Shown here: positions 22,673 through 30,059 of the stretch, piece after piece
Layout: each line of letters starts with the position of its first letter
Numbering within the stretch: the stretch's first letter is position 1
DNA from: JAVZLH01 sp038883475
GTDB taxonomy: Archaea > Thermoproteota > Bathyarchaeia > Bathyarchaeales > Bathycorpusculaceae
Length of the DNA stretch: 32,170 nt
Direction: 5' to 3'
Assembly: GCA_038883475.1 (NCBI GenBank)
Contig: JAVZMA010000015.1
Span: forward strand, 1-32,170
The notes under the pieces: generated by a model
Databases searched by the model: none
The model's input: only the letters and a program-made list of their open reading frames with translations
Told to the model about the DNA's origin: nothing
Made by a program: the position numbers and the translations under genes

Positions 22673-22805
22673 CAAACTACACCGTTTGTTGTCAATTAGC
22701 AAATATCCCTTTCATCATGACTTTTAAGTGTTTGCCATCTCTGGGTTTTCAAAAGATTCATAAAACATGCAAATAAACATATACGAAACAATAAAGGGTG
22801 AAATC

Positions 22806-23129
22806 ATGAGCGAAAAAGAGGAGAAATACCGTTTAATCATAACCGTTAATTCGATACGCGGAAACTGCCCGGTCTTTAAGGTTGGAGACAAAATCGTTAT
22901 AGAACCACCTAAAATAATTATTAAGGAAACCAGCAACTTCTGCATTCATGCCTTTGGGTGTATGCTCTCCATGATTGCTCCTCTAAGCCACGGCATAAGC
23001 TTCAAACAACTAGGCTTGGCAAAAGAGGGGGATGAAAAAGGCTATATTCAATGCTTAGACCCTGGAAAACCTTACACAAACGGCGGAACCGTGCTTTTTG
23101 AGATAACACGCGAAAAAATAGTCTCATAA
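22806..23129 (+). CDS. TIGR04076-family protein
   Basis: From the ATG at 22806, behind GGGTGA, this is 107 residues. An earlier in-frame ATG at 22767 lies before a CATATAC TATA-like element at 22778-22784 and is therefore unlikely to be used. The protein has the family pattern RGNCPVFKVGDKIVIEPP, then FCIHAFGCMLSMIAPLSHGISF and a YIQCLDPG near the end. The conserved cysteines suggest metal or Fe-S binding. The family is widespread in archaea and anaerobic bacteria and has no known function. It is divergent from the thiolase gene. Confidence 0.82.
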   Translation: MSEKEEKYRLIITVNSIRGNCPVFKVGDKIVIEPPKIIIKETSNFCIHAFGCMLSMIAPLSHGISFKQLGLAKEGDEKGYIQCLDPGKPYTNGGTVLFEITREKIVS

Positions 23130-23154
23130 GGTTTTTATTCTGCCTCTTTGCAAT

Positions 23155-23637
23155 ATGGCGAGTATTAGGGCGGTCAAAATGTTTGGAGTATATTTGGCTC
23201 AGACATTGCTATTGCAGAAAGCTAACGGAAAAGGGTTATGGGACATTGTTTCAGAACAACTTCGCCCAGTCTTCTTTTTAGCTTGGTTCTTCATTGAGCT
23301 TTTTGTCATGGCTGGAGTTTTATACATCGCTGGGCTTATTGTGGTAGGAGGAAAACGCGCCCGTTTCTCAGATGCCTTCATAATTTCTCTTGTAGGAACA
23401 GTTTTGTCAACACTGTTTTACATTTTCATACCCTACAGACTGATTGCCTTGCTTCTCAGCCTATTCACTTGGCTTCTTTTAATAAAGCGTCTCTATGAAA
23501 CTGGTTGGCTTGGCGCTATCGCTGTTGGCATACTGGCGGTGATAGTTTACTTTGTAGTGTTGGTTCTTCTGGCGTTCATTATTCTAGGCATTCTCGTGTT
23601 TGAAAATCTTCTTTCTCTAATGATTCTAGCGTTTTAG
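23155..23637 (+). CDS. Hypothetical Yip1-like membrane protein
   Basis: The 160-residue protein is highly hydrophobic, with four or five membrane helices: one near residues 38-62, then a GKRARFSDAFIISLVGT loop, two helices to about 110 and a long final hydrophobic region. The RFSDAF loop between helices is reminiscent of Yip1-family proteins, though I cannot be sure. It starts at an ATG 26 bases after the TIGR04076 gene and is followed 13 bases later by another membrane protein gene, so the two are probably co-transcribed. Confidence 0.65.
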   Translation: MASIRAVKMFGVYLAQTLLLQKANGKGLWDIVSEQLRPVFFLAWFFIELFVMAGVLYIAGLIVVGGKRARFSDAFIISLVGTVLSTLFYIFIPYRLIALLLSLFTWLLLIKRLYETGWLGAIAVGILAVIVYFVVLVLLAFIILGILVFENLLSLMILAF

Positions 23638-23649
23638 GGGCTACCGTGA

Positions 23650-24192
23650 TTGCTTGGTGAGAGAAAGCGCACAGTTTTATTAGGTTTAGCCTTCCTATTC
23701 TTTCTAATTCTTTCTTCGGTTGAAAACACCCTCTTCTTCAACATCGTGGGCAACATTTTTCAAAACTCGCTTTTGGCGGTTGCCATGTTCTTCATACATA
23801 ACGTGCTTGTAGTCTCTCTAATCTTGTTGGGCATGACCTTCTACGTCAATTTAGTGCTCTCAAACTTCTTCAAAAAAGAAAAATATGGAAACATTATTCT
23901 GGAACACCCGCGAACCTTCGCCTTAGTCTTCGCTGTAATCGTCATTTTCTTGAGCATTCTGCGCGGCGGAAGCCTTCTAGGAGGAATAAAAATCGAAGAA
24001 CTGCATTTAATACTGCTCATGAGCACGCCAGTTGGCATCATTGAAGGCTACGGCATTTACCTAACAATAAAAAAGACGCTAAGCCGAGAAATCTCACTAA
24101 AAGACCTCCTATACATTTACGGCATTTTCCTAATTGCGGCTATAATGGAAGTAGGCTTCATAAGCCTCTTAAAATGGATTTTAACGGGCTAA
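23650..24192 (+). CDS. Hypothetical membrane protein, possibly SpoIIM-like
   Basis: The 180-residue protein has five or so membrane helices. The FIHNVLVVSLILLGMTFYVN segment followed by MSTPVGIIEGYGIYL resembles the SpoIIM/Stage II sporulation M-type membrane family common in archaea, where a helix start such as PVGIIE is conserved. The match is by eye and weak. The start is a TTG behind AGGGG in the end of the preceding gene, with no ATG in frame before the first helix. It ends 61 bases before the nicotinate phosphoribosyltransferase start. Confidence 0.6.
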   Translation: MLGERKRTVLLGLAFLFFLILSSVENTLFFNIVGNIFQNSLLAVAMFFIHNVLVVSLILLGMTFYVNLVLSNFFKKEKYGNIILEHPRTFALVFAVIVIFLSILRGGSLLGGIKIEELHLILLMSTPVGIIEGYGIYLTIKKTLSREISLKDLLYIYGIFLIAAIMEVGFISLLKWILTG

Positions 24193-24252
24193 AATACTAA
24201 AAACGTTTATCCCACAACCTTCAATAAATACTAAAGTTTGAGGAGATTGCAA

Positions 24253-25443
24253 ATGAGGCTGTTCCATTACGCGTCGGATGAGGAGATAAAGAGCGGCGAA
24301 ACAACAGACATATACTTTGTAAGAACAAAACAAGTTATCGAAGCCAAAGGCTTGAGCCGAACACCCGCCATAGCAGACGTTACCCCTGGCAAGCTTCCAA
24401 ACGGTTGGCCTTGGGGAATTTTATGCGGAATTGAGGAGGTGGCTCATCTTTTTGAAGGCGTGGCTGTTGACGTTTATGCTATGCCCGAGGGAAGCGTGTT
24501 CTATCATGAAGATTTTCGGGGGATAAGGGAGCCTGTTATGCGCATAGAAGGCGCTTACGGCGAATACTGCATTTACGAAACGCCGATGCTGGGTTTACTA
24601 TGTCAAGCTTCTGGCATAGCAACGCGTTCAGCAAGGCTGCGGAAGATTGTGGGAGATAAAACTTTAATTTCATTTGGGATTCGCCGAATGCATCCCGCCT
24701 TGTCGCCGATGATTGACCGCGCAAGCTACATAGGAGGTTTTGACGGAGTTTCCAGCCTAAGCGGGGCAAAGCTTCTGGGTGTAGAACCAACGGGAACAAT
24801 GCCCCATGCTCTCATTATAGTTTTCGGGGACCAAGTTAAGGCTTGGAAAGCCTTCGACGAAGTTATCTCGCCAGAGGTTCCAAGAATTGCTTTGGTTGAC
24901 ACTTATTTTGACGAGAAAATGGAGGCTTTGATGGCTGCTGAAGCCCTCAAAGAACGCTTGTACGGTGTTCGCCTCGACACTCCAGCCTCGAGGAAAGGAA
25001 ATTTTGCCGAAATCATCCGCGAAGTAAGGTGGGAACTTGACATAAGAGGCTTTGATCACGTGAAAATCTTTGTTTCCGGAGGCGTAAACGAAGAGAACAT
25101 TAAAGAGTTAAGTGATGCGGGGGCAGACGGTTTCGGAGTCGGCACTTCTGTTAGCAACGCGCCCACCATAGACTTCGCCATGGATATAGTGGAAATTGAC
25201 GGCAAACTCTGTGCAAAAAGAGGGAAGATGGGGGGCAGAAAACAGGTTTGGCGATGTCCAAAATGCCTAACAGACCTAATCTTACCATCAAACAAGCCGC
25301 AGCCAAAATGCCCCCGATGCAATAGCAAAACAGAGCCAATGCTAAAACCCCTAATAAAAAACGGGAAAGTTGTGGCAGAACTCCCCAAACCAAACCAAAT
25401 TCGTCAATATGTGCTTAAACAACTGGAAAAAATTCAACTTTAG
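24253..25443 (+). CDS. Nicotinate phosphoribosyltransferase, archaeal type
   Basis: The 396-residue enzyme makes nicotinate mononucleotide from nicotinate and PRPP, feeding NAD synthesis. It shows SRTPAIADVTPGKLPNGWPWG early, GIRRMHPALSPMIDRASYIGGFDGVSS (substrate region), LDTPASRKGNF and IFVSGGVNEENIKELSDAGADGFGVGTS (phosphate-binding part of a type II PRTase barrel). The C-terminus has a zinc ribbon, CPKC and CPRC, as in the archaeal enzymes. A TTG at 24238 is in frame, but AGGAGAT before the ATG at 24253 makes that ATG the start. The TATA-like element is in the 60-base gap before it. Confidence 0.93.
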   Translation: MRLFHYASDEEIKSGETTDIYFVRTKQVIEAKGLSRTPAIADVTPGKLPNGWPWGILCGIEEVAHLFEGVAVDVYAMPEGSVFYHEDFRGIREPVMRIEGAYGEYCIYETPMLGLLCQASGIATRSARLRKIVGDKTLISFGIRRMHPALSPMIDRASYIGGFDGVSSLSGAKLLGVEPTGTMPHALIIVFGDQVKAWKAFDEVISPEVPRIALVDTYFDEKMEALMAAEALKERLYGVRLDTPASRKGNFAEIIREVRWELDIRGFDHVKIFVSGGVNEENIKELSDAGADGFGVGTSVSNAPTIDFAMDIVEIDGKLCAKRGKMGGRKQVWRCPKCLTDLILPSNKPQPKCPRCNSKTEPMLKPLIKNGKVVAELPKPNQIRQYVLKQLEKIQL

Positions 25444-25544
25444 CATTTTTCTTTCGATTTACTTGTCTAAACAGAGAGACGAGTATGTGGAGGGAAGACA
25501 AAGGATGGTCTCCGAGAAGAGCTCCACAGGATAGGTGTTGTAGC

Positions 25545-26687
25545 CTAACTCGCCTTCTCCACTATATTTATTCCTCGCTTTTTCAGTTCATTCAAAAAAC
25601 GCGTGAAAAACTCATCGTCCATGCCCATTTTTTCTGGTGGAACAACGCCTCTTTCCCGCACCGTTCCATTAAGCAGTAGCTGTGCAGCTATAGATGCTGG
25701 ATAAGCTGTTGTTCTAGCCATAGCCGTTATTTCCCATCTTTCATCATAGCGGTCAAGCATATGGTAAACATAGCTTCTCTTCTCATCATCCTCAAAGCCA
25801 AAAACCGTCACTTTTAACGCTACGATGTCTCTAATTTCTGGCTTGCTCAGCTTTTGCTCAAAAAGTTTTGCAGTAAGCCTTCTCGGCGATACACCCACGC
25901 CATCAACGCTGACTTTTCTTTCCTCAAAAAAGCCGAGAGCCTTGAGCAGTCTAATTTTTTCTGCGTGACCAGAATACCTAAGCGTCTTCTCCCACATTTC
26001 TTCCACGCCTTTCATCGTGTGCAACAAAGTTCTGAGACCATCCGTGAAAAAGGCTTCAAGTTTTCCAACGTTTGGAAAATCAACTTCTTCTAAACCAGTT
26101 AGCGCGTTCACCATAACTTTTTTTCCATCTCTTACAATTCTAACCTTCCTAGTATATTCGTCAATGAGGCTTTCAGCAGACCAGGTGATAACATAGCCTA
26201 GAGGCGATACAGGCTTCTCTGGGAGACCACCAACCAGAATGTGGATAGCCAGAACTTTGTCGAGTTTTTTGGCTGCGTGACCCACAAGAATGTTGCTTAT
26301 TCCCGGTGCTAAGCCGCAATCTGGAACTATAGTTACGTTTTTGCTCTTCGCTTTATTATCTAGCGTTAAAGGGTTTTCAGCCATGTAGGAAACGTCGACA
26401 AGGTTCTTTTCGGCTTCGATGCAAGCCTCAACCAGTTGGTAACCGAGCTTTCCAGGCAAGAACCCCATGACTAAATCGAAATCCCTTACAGTGCGAAAGA
26501 GTTCGTTGCGATTTGCCGCGTCCAACCGAGTCCAAGAGACGTTTTTCCTGCCTATTTTTTCGGCAACGGTCCTCGCCTTACTTGGATTGTTGTCAGCGAC
26601 AACAATTTCCGTCGAGCCTAAGCTATTTGCTAAATCTTCTGCGGCAACAGAGCCTATGTTGCCACAGCCTAAAACTAGTATTTTCAT
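25545..26687 (-). CDS. Saccharopine dehydrogenase-like oxidoreductase
   Basis: The 380-residue protein has an N-terminal Rossmann fold, MKILVLGCGNIGSVAAEDL (G7-x-G9-x-x-G12), an acidic DNNPSKA after the second strand, and a VDVSYMAENP and VPDCGLAPGISNILVG region typical of the COG1748 saccharopine dehydrogenase family. The middle has WSAESLIDEYT and DFPNVGKLEAFFTDGLRTL. Members act in lysine and polyamine metabolism using NAD(P), but the exact substrate cannot be called. It is convergent with the nicotinate phosphoribosyltransferase gene, about 100 bases away. Confidence 0.9.
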   Translation of the reverse strand: MKILVLGCGNIGSVAAEDLANSLGSTEIVVADNNPSKARTVAEKIGRKNVSWTRLDAANRNELFRTVRDFDLVMGFLPGKLGYQLVEACIEAEKNLVDVSYMAENPLTLDNKAKSKNVTIVPDCGLAPGISNILVGHAAKKLDKVLAIHILVGGLPEKPVSPLGYVITWSAESLIDEYTRKVRIVRDGKKVMVNALTGLEEVDFPNVGKLEAFFTDGLRTLLHTMKGVEEMWEKTLRYSGHAEKIRLLKALGFFEERKVSVDGVGVSPRRLTAKLFEQKLSKPEIRDIVALKVTVFGFEDDEKRSYVYHMLDRYDERWEITAMARTTAYPASIAAQLLLNGTVRERGVVPPEKMGMDDEFFTRFLNELKKRGINIVEKAS

Positions 26688-26811
26688 AGAGAATACTTCA
26701 AATGCGCTTTGATTAAAGCTTTCCTAAAAGGCACGCCATGTTAACATGCAGACACTGGCAGCTGAAAACATGCGCTTTCAATTAACTGTAGTAAGGTGTT
26801 AGTTTGAAAAT

Positions 26812-26819
26812 TTTATATA
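26812..26819 (+). promoter_or_regulatory. TATA box of the aIF1 gene
   Basis: TTTATATA lies 30 bases before the ATG at 26849, so the transcript would begin close to that ATG. It rules out the earlier in-frame ATG at 26804 as a start, since that lies upstream of the TATA box. Confidence 0.7.
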
Positions 26820-26848
26820 CCGCCATGACAATCTGTAGTTTGAGCAAC

Positions 26849-27157
26849 ATGGCTGAAGTTTGTCCAATCTGCGGGCTTCCAAAAGACCTATGCGTTTGCG
26901 GCGAAATAGAGAAGGAGCAACAAACCATCCGCATCAGGCTTGAAACACGCAAGTTCGGGAGACCAACGACGATAATTGAAGGCTTAAACGACAAGAACAC
27001 AAACCTGTCAAGCATAGCTCAGAAACTAAAAAGTTTCTGTGCATGCGGAGGCACATCAAAAAACGGTCAAATACTTCTTCAAGGAGACCACCGTGAAAAA
27101 GTCCGCCAATACTTGGTGAAAATCGGGTATCCAGAAGGAAACATAGAACTTCAATAA
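26849..27157 (+). CDS. Translation initiation factor aIF1 (SUI1)
   Basis: The 102-residue protein starts with the archaeal knuckle CPICGLPKDLCVC (C5, C8, C14, C16) and has the SUI1 fold with IRIRLETRKFGRPTTIIEGL, KSFCACGGTSKNGQILLQGDHREKVRQYL and a final YPEGNIELQ. It binds the small ribosomal subunit and helps choose the start codon. The ATG at 26849 is fixed by the TATA box at 26812-26819. A zinc-ribbon gene follows 33 bases downstream and may be in the same transcript. Confidence 0.95.
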   Translation: MAEVCPICGLPKDLCVCGEIEKEQQTIRIRLETRKFGRPTTIIEGLNDKNTNLSSIAQKLKSFCACGGTSKNGQILLQGDHREKVRQYLVKIGYPEGNIELQ

Positions 27158-27190
27158 CAATAAAACTGCCGCATGGAAGCGTGAGCCCAA

Positions 27191-27391
27191 ATGAGATTCC
27201 TAGAAGACCTACGTGAAGTATTCAAGGCTTTAAAGCACAGGGAACCTTCAAAAATTTACTGTCCAAGATGCGGAAGCTCAAGAATTCATTTGTCAAGCAG
27301 TTTAGATTATTGGCTGACGCCTAAGAAATATGTTTGCGACGAATGCGGATACAAAGGACAAATAGTTATGGAACTTGAAAAAGAAGAATAG
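27191..27391 (+). CDS. Small zinc-ribbon protein (66 aa)
   Basis: The 66-residue protein has a helical N-terminus (MRFLEDLREVFKALKHREP) and a zinc ribbon CPRCGSSRIHLSS with partner CDECGYKG, followed by an acidic end. It resembles small archaeal zinc-ribbon proteins linked to the transcription or translation machinery. It is just downstream of the aIF1 gene and convergent with the TFB gene. A function cannot be read from the sequence. Confidence 0.8.
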   Translation: MRFLEDLREVFKALKHREPSKIYCPRCGSSRIHLSSSLDYWLTPKKYVCDECGYKGQIVMELEKEE

Positions 27392-27440
27392 CGATACTTT
27401 TAGCGTTAAACTACTGTTATGCCGCAGCAACAGGGTACAT

Positions 27441-28379
27441 TTAGTCTGGAAGCTCCAAGTTCAACTGCTTCTTTAGTGTTTTGTAGCGGTTTCTCACGGT
27501 TACTTCTGTGACGCCAGCCGCCTCCGCTATGTCCTTCTGCGTCTTCTTCTCGTCATTCTGTAAACAAGCAATATAGAGAGCTGCAGCAGCCAATCCCATA
27601 GGGTCTTTGCCTGCAGCTGCGCGCTTGTTTCTCGCGTCTCTAAGGATTTGGATGGCGATTCCCTGTGTTTTGCCTGAAATTCCAATCCTTTCAGCTATTT
27701 TTGAAACGTATGTAAGCGGGTCTGCGATTGGCATTTGAACGTCAAGCTCCCTGAGCAAAAGCCTATAGCATCTGGCGACGTCCTTCTTATCTACAAGGCT
27801 TGCATCAGCAATTTCCCTTAAGGTTCTTGGTGTTCCGCTTCCGCGGCAAGCGGCATAAAGCGCAGCAGCCGCTATCGCTGCAATAGACCTTCCTCTAACC
27901 AAGCCTTTGTCCAGGGCTTTGCGGTAGATAACCGCCGCCTTCTCCTTTATTGGCGGTGGAATGTAGACTTTGTCGGAGAGGCGGTCAAGCTCCGCCATTG
28001 CTTGGGCGAGGTTTCTGTCTATTGAGGAGTGCACTCGAGAGCGTATCTGCCATTTTCTTAGGCGCCACATTTGCAGTCTTGTTGAAAGGGGAAGCTTCCT
28101 TCCAAAGGCGTCGCGGTCAACCTGGCTTATGGCTGTTGACAAGCCTTTGTCATGAACAGAGTAGGATGTTGGCACTCCAACGCGGCTTCTTGAGGCCTTT
28201 TCCTCTTGCGTGAAGGCCCGCCACTCAGGTCCCTTATCCATCATCTGCTCATACAAAACTAGTCCGCAGTCTCCGCAGACAGTCTCGCCAGTATCATAAT
28301 CATGTATAAGGTTTGGGCTACCGCATTCTGGGCATTTGTCAACTAGACGTTGACGCGCACCGCTATCTTTTTTGCTCAA
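27441..28379 (-). CDS. tfb: Transcription initiation factor TFB
   Basis: The 312-residue protein is a full-length TFB: an N-terminal zinc ribbon (C16, C19, C35, C38), a B-finger/linker region WRAFTQEEKASRSRVGVPTSY, and two cyclin-like repeats, the first from about residue 120 with SIAAIAAAALYAACRGSGTPRTLREIA and the second from about residue 215 with MGLAAAALYIACLQNDEKKTQKDIAEAAGVTEVTVRNRYK, where the last helix contacts the BRE. It recruits RNA polymerase to TBP-bound promoters. The start is a TTG behind GGAGTGAGG. A strong hairpin lies in its leader (28430-28460). Confidence 0.97.
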   Translation of the reverse strand: MSKKDSGARQRLVDKCPECGSPNLIHDYDTGETVCGDCGLVLYEQMMDKGPEWRAFTQEEKASRSRVGVPTSYSVHDKGLSTAISQVDRDAFGRKLPLSTRLQMWRLRKWQIRSRVHSSIDRNLAQAMAELDRLSDKVYIPPPIKEKAAVIYRKALDKGLVRGRSIAAIAAAALYAACRGSGTPRTLREIADASLVDKKDVARCYRLLLRELDVQMPIADPLTYVSKIAERIGISGKTQGIAIQILRDARNKRAAAGKDPMGLAAAALYIACLQNDEKKTQKDIAEAAGVTEVTVRNRYKTLKKQLNLELPD

Positions 28380-28429
28380 TTACCCTCACTCCAGCTTGTT
28401 TTGCGTAGAACCGTCACATTTCATCTTCC

Positions 28430-28460
28430 GCTGGATGGAGCAGAAAACGGTCCATCCGGC
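28430..28460 (-). other. Hairpin in the leader of the TFB gene
   Basis: A 10-base stem pairs 28430-28439 with 28451-28460 (core GGATGGA with TCCATCC; one G-U pair) across an 11-base loop. It lies about 50-80 bases before the TFB start, and its TATA-like TTTATATATTAAA (minus strand, about 28488-28500) places it inside the transcript near its 5' end. It could affect mRNA stability or translation. Confidence 0.5.
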
Positions 28461-28561
28461 CCCGCGCGCCTATTTAGGTGAAATGTTTTAATATATAAAT
28501 TTTGCGGTTTAAACACGCGGATTCTGTTCGCAACTTTTGAATACTTACATCAACTATTGAT

Positions 28562-28582
28562 TCTAGAGGGAAAGACTCTAGA
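28562..28582 (+). other. Hairpin at the start codon of the nucleotidyltransferase gene
   Basis: TCTAGAG (28562-28568) pairs with CTCTAGA (28576-28582) around a seven-base loop. The stem ends on the A of the start codon and holds the GAGGG ribosome site, so it could limit translation until melted. Confidence 0.5.
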
Positions 28583-29697
28583 TGTTAACGCTTCCCGAAA
28601 AAATTCGAAGAACCCTTGAGAAAGTTGTTAAGGAGATGATGGTGGAAGAAAACGTTTATGGCGTTGGCTTATTTGGAAGTTGGAGCCGAGGAGATGCTTC
28701 AGCTTCAAGTGATGTAGACTTGCTAATTCTCGACGGAGCAGACTTCGCCTATGAGTTTGTGGAGAGGAGAGAAACGGGCGGTTTATTCATCGATTTAGAC
28801 CATATCCCGAAAAAGTGGCTTCGCGGCTTGATTCCTCCTGAAATTGACCAAAAATTGTATGAGATGCAAATTCTTTACGACAGAGACTGGTCTTTGGCGA
28901 ACGCCAAGCTTTTGATGGCTAAGTCTTACGGTTCGCCAGAGAGAGTTGACATCAGAACAGAATCCCACATCGTAGACTCGGACATTTACCTGAGCCGCGC
29001 AACCTCAGCCCTCTCAAAAGGCGACTTCCAAAGCGCCTCCATTTTCGCCACAACAGCTTTAGAAAGCATCTTAAAAGTTCTGGTTGAAATAGCCTTAGAA
29101 CCCTTCTCAAACAGCAGAATGTTGGAGAAGTTTGAGACCTCAGCCGCAAAACTCGGCGTAAAAGAAGCATTCAAAGAATACATGCACATAACAGCCCTAA
29201 ACACTGTTGACAGCGCAAAAGCCAAAGACAAGCTAAAGCTCTACAAAGCAATCTGGGAGGAGATGTACGCCATTGTTAGGCAGAATTTCCAAGAACTTGA
29301 AAACACTCATTTCAAAGTTAAAACAAAACTGAAGTATTATCTTAATCCAGCCTTTCTACAAGGCTTCGTCGCACGCGTAAACTCCTTAACAGATTCTGGA
29401 AAGACGGCGGAGGCATCTCGTTACCTGGACAGCACGCTCATAGACTTGATTGAAAACTACGCTTGGTTCAAAGCTTCCACAACAAAAACTAAAATGGACT
29501 ACACAACACTCATGCGCTCCTTTAAACGCCTAGAAGGAAAAAACCCGAAAAACTATAACAATGTGATAAAACTTCTAAACCTAGAGGACGCAAACGAAAG
29601 AACAGCAAAGGAAAAAATAGAAAAAACCCGAAAAGTTATGCTTAGAATACGTGGTGAGAGGAAAGTTTTAATCAAAAACCACCTATTAAAGAAGTGA
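28582..29697 (+). CDS. Nucleotidyltransferase (MNT type) with helical C-terminal region
   Basis: The 371-residue protein begins with a small nucleotidyltransferase domain: GLFGSWSRGDASASSDVDLLI with the G32-S33 pocket and D44/D46, and a third acidic site at D71 or D73 (FIDLDH), so the catalytic triad is complete. The rest (about residue 130 on) is helical, with a segment YLSRATSALSKGDFQSASIFATTALESIL that resembles HEPN-type helical bundles, but I see no clear R-x4-6-H RNase motif. Fused MNT/HEPN-like proteins may act as toxin-antitoxin or tRNA-modifying enzymes. It ends 23 bases before tRNA-Gln. Confidence 0.82.
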   Translation: MLTLPEKIRRTLEKVVKEMMVEENVYGVGLFGSWSRGDASASSDVDLLILDGADFAYEFVERRETGGLFIDLDHIPKKWLRGLIPPEIDQKLYEMQILYDRDWSLANAKLLMAKSYGSPERVDIRTESHIVDSDIYLSRATSALSKGDFQSASIFATTALESILKVLVEIALEPFSNSRMLEKFETSAAKLGVKEAFKEYMHITALNTVDSAKAKDKLKLYKAIWEEMYAIVRQNFQELENTHFKVKTKLKYYLNPAFLQGFVARVNSLTDSGKTAEASRYLDSTLIDLIENYAWFKASTTKTKMDYTTLMRSFKRLEGKNPKNYNNVIKLLNLEDANERTAKEKIEKTRKVMLRIRGERKVLIKNHLLKK

Positions 29698-29720
29698 ACT
29701 GCGCAAAAATAGACATGTGA

Positions 29721-29796
29721 AGCCCGGTGGTGTAGTGGACAAGCATAGCGGGCTTTGGACCCGCTGACGAGAGTTCGAATCTCTCCCGGGCTACCA
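29721..29796 (+). tRNA. tRNA-Gln (anticodon TTG)
   Basis: The sequence folds as a full tRNA: acceptor AGCCCGG with CCGGGCT (29721-29727 and 29786-29792), anticodon stem GCGGG/CCCGC with loop CTTTGGA so the anticodon TTG is at 29755-29757, T arm GAGAG-TTCGAAT-CTCTC, discriminator A and an encoded CCA at 29794-29796. There is no intron. The anticodon reads CAA/CAG (glutamine). It begins only 23 bases after the nucleotidyltransferase stop and has no obvious TATA box of its own, so it may be made from the upstream transcript. Confidence 0.95.
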
Positions 29797-29845
29797 AATA
29801 AAGCAACATCAAATGTGACAGGTTAATGTAAAGGTGTGACTGAAG

Positions 29846-30043
29846 TTGAGTGAGTGCCCAAATTTGGAAATTAACTTGAAAGAGTGCCCTTGCACATACC
29901 CGTGTGATTTGAAAGGCAGATGCTGCGAGTGTTTGAGGAATCATAGAGCGCACAATGAGTTGCCAGCTTGTTATTTTCCACCAGAAGTTGAGAAAACATA
30001 TGATAGGTCCATCAGAAAGTTCGTGTCTATTTACAAGCGATGA
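29846..30043 (+). CDS. DUF6485-family Cys-rich protein
   Basis: This 65-residue protein has the family pattern: CPNLEINLKECPCTYPCDLKGRCCECLRNHR, with eight cysteines in the first half, then ELPACYFPPEVEKTYDRSI. It probably binds zinc or an Fe-S cluster; no function is known. The start is a TTG behind AAAGGTGTGA. It follows the tRNA-Gln gene by 49 bases and is convergent with the NosD-like gene. Confidence 0.85.
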   Translation: MSECPNLEINLKECPCTYPCDLKGRCCECLRNHRAHNELPACYFPPEVEKTYDRSIRKFVSIYKR

Positions 30044-30059
30044 CTAAAGGCTTTAGCGG

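Noticed and set aside
26702..26785. Repeated ATGCGCTTT and palindrome CATGTTAACATG before the aIF1 gene
   Set aside because: The repeats are short and far from the TATA box, with no sign of a function, so I did not list them as sites.
26804..26848. Upstream ATG of the aIF1 gene
   Set aside because: It lies upstream of the TATA box at 26812-26819, so it would not be in the transcript.
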